From contig NZ_CAMFHB010000058.1 of the NCBI RefSeq assembly GCF_945952055.1, positions 1 to 33,653 of the forward strand: DNA of 33,653 bases, written 5' to 3'. The stretch comes from an uncultured Alsobacter sp. (GTDB taxonomy: Bacteria; Pseudomonadota; Alphaproteobacteria; Rhizobiales; Beijerinckiaceae). Both the position numbers and the translations under genes were made by a program. Below, in pieces: positions 26,979 through 33,653 of the stretch. Each line of letters starts with the position of its first letter. Position 1 is the first letter of the stretch. Under the pieces are notes generated by a model that had not been told where the DNA came from, did not search any database, and saw only the letters and a program-made list of their open reading frames with translations.

Positions 26979-28391
26979 TCACCGGTAGGTCACGGCGCGG
27001 CAGGCGTCGATGACCTCCTGGACGTTCGGCAGGGCGAGCTTCTCGAGGTTGGCGGCGTAGGGCATGGGCACGTCCTTGCCCGTGACCCGCTTCACCGGCG
27101 CGTCCAGATAGTCGAACGCGCGCTCCATGATCTGCGCGGACAGCTCGGAGCCGACGCCCGACTGGGGCCAGCCCTCTTCCACCGTCACGCAGCGCCCGGT
27201 CTTCATCACCGAGGCGACCACCGTGTCGATGTCCATCGGACGGATGGTGCGCAGGTCGATGACCTCGGCGTAGATGTGCTTCTTGGCCAGTTCCTCGGCC
27301 GCCTTCAGCGCATAGGTCATGCCGATCGAGAACGAGACGATCGTCACGTGGTGGCCGGGGCGCACGATGCGGGCCTTGCCGATCGGGATGATGAAGTCGT
27401 CGAGCTTCGGCACGGGAGCCGTCTGCCCGTAGAGGATCTCGTTCTCGAGGAAGACGACCGGATTGGGATCGCGGATCGCGGCCTTGAGCAGGCCCTTGGC
27501 GTCGGCCGCGTTCGACGGCGACACCACCTTGAGGCCGGGAACCTGCGAGTACCAGGCGGTGTAGTCCTGGCTGTGCTGGGCGGCGACGCGGGCGGCGGCG
27601 CCGTTCGGCCCGCGGAACACGATGGGGCAGCCCATCTGCCCGCCCGACATGTAGAGCGTCTTGGCGGCCGAGTTGATGATGTGGTCGATCGCCTGCATGG
27701 CGAAGTTGAACGTCATGAACTCGACGACCGGGCGCAGGCCCGCGAGCGCCGAGCCCACCGCCACGCCGGCGAAGCCGTGCTCGGTGATCGGCGTGTCGAT
27801 GACGCGCCGCGCGCCGAACTCCTGCAGGAGCCCCTGGGTCACCTTGTAGGCGCCCTGGTACTCGGCGACTTCCTCGCCCATGACGAAGACGTTGCCGTCA
27901 CGGCGCATCTCCTCGGCCATGGCATCGCGCAGCGCCTCGCGCATCGTCGTCGGCACCATCTCCGTGCCGGCGGGAATCTCCACCGAGGCGTCGTAGGCGC
28001 CGGCGGTTGCCGAGGCGATGACGGCGGGCGCCGCCGGAGGCGCTTCGGCCGGGGCCTCCGCGGCCGGCGCGGGCACCGGTGCAGCGGCGGGGGCCGGCGA
28101 GGGGGCAGGCGCCGAGGCTGCGCCCGATGCCGCCGCGGCCACGTCCTCGCCTTCACCGGCGAGCACGGCGATCTTCTCGTTCACCGCGACGTCGGCCGTG
28201 CCGGCGGGAACGAGGATCTTGGCGAGGATGCCCTCGTCGACCGCCTCGACCTCCATGGTCGCCTTGTCGGTCTCGATCTCGGCGATGATGTCGCCGGACT
28301 TCACGCGGTCGCCCTCGTTCTTCAGCCACTTGGCCAGATTGCCCTTCTCCATGGTGGGAGACAGAGCGGGCATCAGGATGTCGATCGGCAT
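26979..28391 (-). CDS. pdhB: Pyruvate dehydrogenase E1 beta subunit with N-terminal lipoyl domain
   Basis: E1 beta forms, with PdhA, the thiamine-diphosphate-dependent decarboxylase of PDH. The 470-aa protein has an extra N-terminal lipoyl domain (1-80, ETDKATME with K43) and an Ala/Pro linker (about 85-130). The E1-beta fold starts near residue 145, with [71 protein letters not shown] and the C-terminal transketolase domain. This fusion is typical of alphaproteobacteria and adds a second swinging arm to the complex. It follows pdhA by 94 bases. Confidence 0.97.
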   Translation of the reverse strand: MPIDILMPALSPTMEKGNLAKWLKNEGDRVKSGDIIAEIETDKATMEVEAVDEGILAKILVPAGTADVAVNEKIAVLAGEGEDVAAAASGAASAPAPSPAPAAAPVPAPAAEAPAEAPPAAPAVIASATAGAYDASVEIPAGTEMVPTTMREALRDAMAEEMRRDGNVFVMGEEVAEYQGAYKVTQGLLQEFGARRVIDTPITEHGFAGVAVGSALAGLRPVVEFMTFNFAMQAIDHIINSAAKTLYMSGGQMGCPIVFRGPNGAAARVAAQHSQDYTAWYSQVPGLKVVSPSNAADAKGLLKAAIRDPNPVVFLENEILYGQTAPVPKLDDFIIPIGKARIVRPGHHVTIVSFSIGMTYALKAAEELAKKHIYAEVIDLRTIRPMDIDTVVASVMKTGRCVTVEEGWPQSGVGSELSAQIMERAFDYLDAPVKRVTGKDVPMPYAANLEKLALPNVQEVIDACRAVTYR

Positions 28392-28485
28392 GGGATGAAA
28401 GCCCCGTTGTCGGCCGTTGGAAGGGGCCGCCGGCGGGGCGCCGCGCCATCGCGCTGCGCCGGTCCGGCCAGGCGGCCTTTCGGGT

Positions 28486-29556
28486 TCATTTCAGGATGTC
28501 GGTCCACAGCTCGGACGGATCGGGCTCGGGATCGTTGGTGGCGAACTCGGCCGCCTCGTTGACGACCTCGCGCACCTTGCCGTCCACGGCCTTGAGCTCC
28601 TCCTCGGAGACCTTCCACTCCTCCAGGAGCCGCCGCCGGACCTGCTCGATCGGGTCCCGCTCCTCGCGCATCTTCTGCACTTCGTCCTTGGACCTATACT
28701 TGGCCGGGTCGGACATGGAGTGCCCGCGGTAGCGGTAGGTCTGCATCTCGAGGATGTAGGGGCCCTTCCCGTCACGGCACCACTGGATGGCGCGCTGCGC
28801 GGCGGCGTAGACCGCCCGCACATCCATGCCGTCGACCTGCTCGCCCGGGATGTTGAAGGAGATGCCGCGCTTGGAGAAGTCGGTCTGCGCCGAGGCGCGG
28901 TTCACCGACGTGCCCATGGCGTAGCGGTTGTTCTCGATCACGTACACGACCGGGAGCTTCCAGAGCTCGGCCATGTTGAAGCTCTCGTAGACCTGGCCCT
29001 GGTTGGCCGCACCGTCGCCGAAATAGGTCAGCGAGACGTTGTCGTTGCCCCGGTAGCGGTTGGCGAAGGCGAGCCCGGTGCCCAGCGAGACCTGGGCGCC
29101 GACGATGCCGTGGCCGCCGTAGAAGTGCTTCTCGACGCTGAACATGTGCATCGAGCCGCCCTTGCCCTTGCTGAGGCCGCCGCGGCGGCCCGTCAGCTCG
29201 GCCATGACGCCCTTGGCCTCCATGCCGCAGGCCAGCATGTGGCCGTGGTCACGGTAGCCGGTGATGACCTCGTCACCGTTCTTCGTCGCCATCTGCATGC
29301 CGACGACGACCGCTTCCTGGCCGATGTAGAGATGGCAGAAGCCGCCGATGAGGCCCATGCCGTACATCTGGCCGGCCTTCTCCTCGAAGCGGCGGATGAG
29401 GAGCATGTCGTGGTAGGCGGCGAGATCCTGTTCGCGCGACAGCGCGGCCGGACCGTTGGACTTGCGCGCCGCCTTGTTCACCCCGGCCGAACGGCTGGCG
29501 GAGGCTTTCGCGGCCACAGGTGTCTTGGAGCTTGTCTTGCGGGCGGCAACCGCCAT
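28486..29556 (-). CDS. pdhA: Pyruvate dehydrogenase E1 alpha subunit
   Basis: The 356-aa product binds thiamine diphosphate at the [31 protein letters not shown] motif (about residues 186-216). Other family regions are [30 protein letters not shown], the [23 protein letters not shown] loop and the phosphorylation-loop region [20 protein letters not shown]. The first 38 residues are rich in Lys, Ala and Ser and look disordered, a common E1-alpha feature for binding E2. It is the first gene of the pdhA-pdhB-DUF5076-pdhC-84aa-lpdA group. A 227-base upstream gap probably contains the operon promoter; GATAAT on the minus strand near 29618 is a possible -10 box, but I see no convincing -35. Confidence 0.97.
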   Translation of the reverse strand: MAVAARKTSSKTPVAAKASASRSAGVNKAARKSNGPAALSREQDLAAYHDMLLIRRFEEKAGQMYGMGLIGGFCHLYIGQEAVVVGMQMATKNGDEVITGYRDHGHMLACGMEAKGVMAELTGRRGGLSKGKGGSMHMFSVEKHFYGGHGIVGAQVSLGTGLAFANRYRGNDNVSLTYFGDGAANQGQVYESFNMAELWKLPVVYVIENNRYAMGTSVNRASAQTDFSKRGISFNIPGEQVDGMDVRAVYAAAQRAIQWCRDGKGPYILEMQTYRYRGHSMSDPAKYRSKDEVQKMREERDPIEQVRRRLLEEWKVSEEELKAVDGKVREVVNEAAEFATNDPEPDPSELWTDILK

Positions 29557-29713
29557 CGGTTCCTCCTCCTCGGCATCGCAGGCGAGGCTTCATGCGGGCC
29601 TCTTGCTGGATCCGGACATTATCGCAGAGATTTGCGGAATGCGAGCGCAGGAATGGTCTCAGGCGCAACCGACGATGCGCTCAAGCTTTTGATTTGCTTA
29701 ATGTTTGTTTTGA

Positions 29714-29732
29714 TGAACCGGATTTCGGTTCA
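29714..29732. terminator. Hairpin between ftsB and pdhA
   Basis: TGAACCG (29714-29720), five-base loop, CGGTTCA (29726-29732) form a perfect 7-bp hairpin 52 bases past the ftsB stop, in an AT-richer stretch. There is no T-run directly after it in the minus direction. It could end ftsB transcripts or be an operator upstream of pdhA. Confidence 0.35.
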
Positions 29733-29783
29733 ATGCACGCCAGGCGGCGAATTCGATGCTGCAGCGCCGTTGCTGCAATGCAC

Positions 29784-30107
29784 TCAGTTGGCGCCGGGCC
29801 CCGTCATGATCACGACGTCGTTGCGGTGGAGCCGGTTGAGCGTCAGGCGCGCGCGCTCGTCGAGAAGGTCGCGATCGACGTTGTCCGTGCGCAGCATGGC
29901 CACGCGGCGCTCCCAATCCTCGCGGTCCGACCTGAGCTCTCCCAGATCGCGCTCAAGCTCGAAGATCTGCTGCTTCAGCGCGGCCTTGGTCTCGATGCCG
30001 CGGTTGCCGTGCTGCGCATGGTACATGAAGTAATAGGCCACGCCGCCGGAGACGGCGTAGAGCAGCAGCGGAATCAGGATGGCGCGCAGGCGGTATCGGA
30101 CGACCAT
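29784..30107 (-). CDS. ftsB: FtsB/DivIC-type septum formation protein
   Basis: FtsB is a bitopic component of the divisome that, with FtsL and FtsQ, activates septal peptidoglycan synthesis. The 107-aa product has a short cytoplasmic N-terminus, one membrane helix at about 9-28 (AILIPLLLYAVSGGVAYYFM), then a periplasmic coiled coil (about 40-78, ALKQQIFELERDLGELRSDREDWERRVAML). The conserved end DLLDERARLTLNRLHRNDVVIM follows. It has the usual size and lies between eno and pdhA as in many alphaproteobacteria, here with extra genes between it and eno. Confidence 0.93.
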   Translation of the reverse strand: MVVRYRLRAILIPLLLYAVSGGVAYYFMYHAQHGNRGIETKAALKQQIFELERDLGELRSDREDWERRVAMLRTDNVDRDLLDERARLTLNRLHRNDVVIMTGPGAN

Positions 30108-30204
30108 GGCCGTGAGAGTGACGGGCGATGGTTGACGAGTTGCTAACGCGACGTCGACAAACCCGCGGACCGGATGGGCTCACGGCTTTCGCGTCGGCAA
30201 CGCC

Positions 30205-30744
30205 TTAGTTCCCCGACAGCACCACCTCGGTGGTTTCGCCTGCCTTGGCCTCGACGCGGTCATAGATGAGGTAGGCGAACTTCTCGTCGGCGCGCTGCCA
30301 CTGCACGAAGGCCGTGACGAAATAGGGGCCGGGCCGGACGTTCTCGAATTCGAACCGGCTGTGGATGTTGGCCTTCACCTGGCGGGTCAGCGCCAGATAG
30401 CGCGGATCGCCCGCATCCGTCCGGTTCAGCCACGTCACCTCACGGCGATGGCGCGGGCCGAACAGGACGCGCATGCGCTCCTCGGCATAGGCGGTGACGG
30501 GGATGAGCGTCACCCAGTCGCCTGCCGCCGTGTAGGTGCGCCCGGTGTCGGCATGGATGAAGGCGTTGCCGCGGATGGCCGCGTCGCCGGGCTGCATCTG
30601 CCGGGCTGCGGCACTTTCCTGGGTGGCGTCGAAGGCCGCCCTCGTCTGGGCCGTCACGCAGCCGCCGAGCAGCAGGCAGGCCAGGCTGGCGTGCAGCATC
30701 GTCCGGAGGCGCGAATGACCATCCGGGACCAAACCTCGCATCAT
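30205..30744 (-). CDS. Putative lipoprotein, carboxypeptidase-regulatory-like beta fold
   Basis: The 179-aa product has a lipoprotein signal: MLHASLACLLLGGC with the lipobox LGGC, lipidated Cys at residue 29 counting from the ATG at 30744. A second ATG at 30699 would give a more usual signal length (Cys14). The mature part is beta-rich: GDAAIRGNAFIHADTGRTYTAAGDWVTLIPVTAYAEERM, then FEFENVRPGPYFVTAFVQWQ and a final GETTEVVLSGN. This resembles carboxypeptidase regulatory-like or transthyretin-like modules on exported proteins of alphaproteobacteria. Function unknown; probably anchored in the outer membrane. It is upstream of ftsB on the same strand and divergent from the papain-like gene. Confidence 0.72.
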   Translation of the reverse strand: MMRGLVPDGHSRLRTMLHASLACLLLGGCVTAQTRAAFDATQESAAARQMQPGDAAIRGNAFIHADTGRTYTAAGDWVTLIPVTAYAEERMRVLFGPRHRREVTWLNRTDAGDPRYLALTRQVKANIHSRFEFENVRPGPYFVTAFVQWQRADEKFAYLIYDRVEAKAGETTEVVLSGN

Positions 30745-30941
30745 CCCATCGCCCCCGACCGGAGGACACCGTCGGCCGGGCCTCTGAGACGGGCACGATC
30801 GCGTCGCTGGAGGTCAACGTCTACGCAGCGATCGTTGCAGCACCCGGAGGACCCACGACGTTCGCTACCTGCGGTTTGTTGTGGCTCCTGACCGTTCGGA
30901 CCAGCATCGACGGCGGATGGCCCGAGAACCGGACACGACAG

Positions 30942-31460
30942 ATGCCGAGCTACAATCCACTCTCGACGAACCTCTTCGTGAAGTTCCCGCGTCTGAAGCT
31001 GGTCTACGACGCCGGGCTCCTGCGCAAGCAGACCGCGGGGGACTGCATCTCCGTCTGCGGACAGATCGCGAGGGCGGCGAGCGGGAAGGAGGGCATGAGG
31101 TTTCGCAAGGTCGGCAACGGCGTCCCCACGGTCGCGGAGTTCCTGATGGCCGCCCAACAGGGTCCGCTCCGGCTCACGGGGCGCGGGATCAAGCAGTCGG
31201 GCAGCACCTACGAGAAGCACCACGCCGTGGTCATCACGGAGGTCTTCAAGTCGTCGGAAGCGGAGAAGTGCGCCGACATGGCCGTCGTCGTCGACCCGGA
31301 CGATACCGTTCCGGGCAACGGTTTCGCCTTCACCGTCAAGATCGACGAGCTGATCAATGAGGTGAAACCGGAATACCTCGCCAACGACTCGCCGATACCC
31401 GCCTACCTCCCCGTCCTCGAGACGGTGGAAGAGAGCACGAGCTGGTGCACGATCCAGTAG
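30942..31460 (+). CDS. Possible papain-fold (C39/C70-like) cysteine peptidase, unknown role
   Basis: The 172-aa product (start at the ATG at 30942; the frame is open 22 codons further) matches no family I can name with certainty. Its order of motifs is that of small papain-like domains: Q30-TAGDC35 (nucleophile position), PTVAEFLMAAQQGPLRLTG (61-80), HHAVVITEVF (93-102, His) and AVVVDPDD (114-121, Asp). This parallels AvrRpt2-type and C39-type peptidases, where GPLxxxG, GHxVVVTGV and NDP follow each other. There is no signal peptide and no membrane segment. The last four residues are CTIQ. It is isolated between a divergent lipoprotein gene and convergent eno. The ribosome site is weak. Confidence 0.6.
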   Translation: MPSYNPLSTNLFVKFPRLKLVYDAGLLRKQTAGDCISVCGQIARAASGKEGMRFRKVGNGVPTVAEFLMAAQQGPLRLTGRGIKQSGSTYEKHHAVVITEVFKSSEAEKCADMAVVVDPDDTVPGNGFAFTVKIDELINEVKPEYLANDSPIPAYLPVLETVEESTSWCTIQ

Positions 31461-31480
31461 CCGTGGCCTGCGCGGGACCG

Positions 31481-31515
31481 GATGCTCCGCATCGCGTGGC
31501 GACACCAGCCGCCAC
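31481..31515. terminator. Two small hairpins between the papain-like gene and eno
   Basis: GATGC-TCC-GCATC (31481-31493) and GTGGCG (31496-31501) with CGCCAC (31510-31515) lie in the 81-base gap between two convergent genes. They may end both transcripts; no T-tract is present. Confidence 0.3.
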
Positions 31516-31541
31516 ACGATACGGACCCATCGGGATGCGGC

Positions 31542-33491
<1,950 letters not shown>

Positions 33492-33526
33492 CCTCGGCGA
33501 ACCCGGTGGATCGAGGTGCTCCCGCG

Positions 33527-33653
33527 ATGACGTCGCCGCCACCCCAGGACGCCGGCCGGTCGCCGGCACAGAGGGCGCAACGCCTGCTGGCCGCCATGAC
33601 CGGCGCTCGCATCACCGGCGCTCGCATCACCGGCGCTCGCATCACCGGCGCTC
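33527..33653 (+). CDS. Start of an unidentified gene, truncated by the window edge
   Basis: An ATG at 33527 opens a frame (MTSPPPQDAGRSPAQRAQRLLAAMTGARITG) that runs off the window. From residue 25 it consists of the five-residue unit TGARI, repeated, encoded by a 15-bp tandem repeat. The first 30 residues are too short to assign. An N-terminal helix of the RLLAAMTGARIT kind would suit a dimerisation domain of an O-methyltransferase, but that is a guess. A promoter-like sequence lies upstream. The repeat may also be an assembly artefact. Confidence 0.4.
   Translation, partial: MTSPPPQDAGRSPAQRAQRLLAAMTGARITGARITGARITGA
33599..33653 (+). repeat. 15-bp tandem repeat at the window edge
   Basis: ACCGGCGCTCGCATC is repeated exactly three times from 33599 to 33643, followed by a partial fourth copy of 10 bases up to the last base of the window. 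The unit keeps the reading frame of the gene starting at 33527 and encodes Thr-Gly-Ala-Arg-Ile. Confidence 0.9.

Noticed and set aside
28018-28140. GC-rich repetitive DNA inside pdhB and pdhC as possible satellite repeats
   Set aside because: These are the Ala/Pro linkers between lipoyl and catalytic domains, normal for such proteins.

Overview
The window is a very GC-rich segment of an alphaproteobacterial chromosome. It carries three gene clusters typical of that class: dusB-ntrBC-ntrYX-dat-hfq-hflX; a fused ispDF next to cinA; and eno / ftsB / pdhA-pdhB-pdhC-lpdA / lipA-coq10, with an E1-beta subunit that has its own lipoyl domain. Rhodospirillales or Hyphomicrobiales-type organisms fit best. 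I cannot name a genus. No rRNA, tRNA, CRISPR array, transposase or phage gene was seen, and no gene-free stretch exceeds 300 bases.

Layout. 1-2685: an SDR-fold protein that lacks the usual Tyr-Lys pair, an exported PRC-barrel protein, a small membrane protein and a DUF3775 protein; the last two diverge from a palindrome that looks like a back-to-back pair of general-stress (EcfG-type) promoters. 2801-5364: mazG converging on hfq-hflX. 5527-13907: on the minus strand dusB-ntrB-ntrC, then ntrY-ntrX, then a D-amino-acid aminotransferase; two histidine kinases and two AAA+ response regulators dealing with nitrogen and redox status. 14047-15745: ispDF and cinA on the plus strand, converging on a large membrane protein with a spermidine-synthase-like domain. 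18087-19560: lipA and coq10. 19650-22882: a sugar-type ABC importer (binding protein and two permeases, no ATPase) containing a palindromic interspersed repeat. 23066-29556: a GlsB/YeaQ-type membrane protein and the pyruvate dehydrogenase operon pdhA-pdhB-(DUF5076)-pdhC-(84-aa coiled coil)-lpdA. 29784-32825: ftsB, a lipoprotein, a divergent papain-fold-like gene, and eno. 32973-33653: queF and the start of a gene that runs into a 15-bp tandem repeat at the window edge.

Functional links. Enolase feeds pyruvate production, PDH converts pyruvate to acetyl-CoA, LipA makes the lipoyl cofactor required by PdhB and PdhC, and Coq10 serves the respiratory quinone. NtrBC, NtrYX, Hfq and HflX form a regulatory block. 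The accessory, least explained material is the ABC importer, the 746-aa membrane protein with a TetR-like operator, and the papain-like gene between eno and ftsB.

Coordinates of start codons were chosen from reading frame, family alignment from memory and Shine-Dalgarno-like sequence. Function calls rest on recognised motifs, not on database searches.
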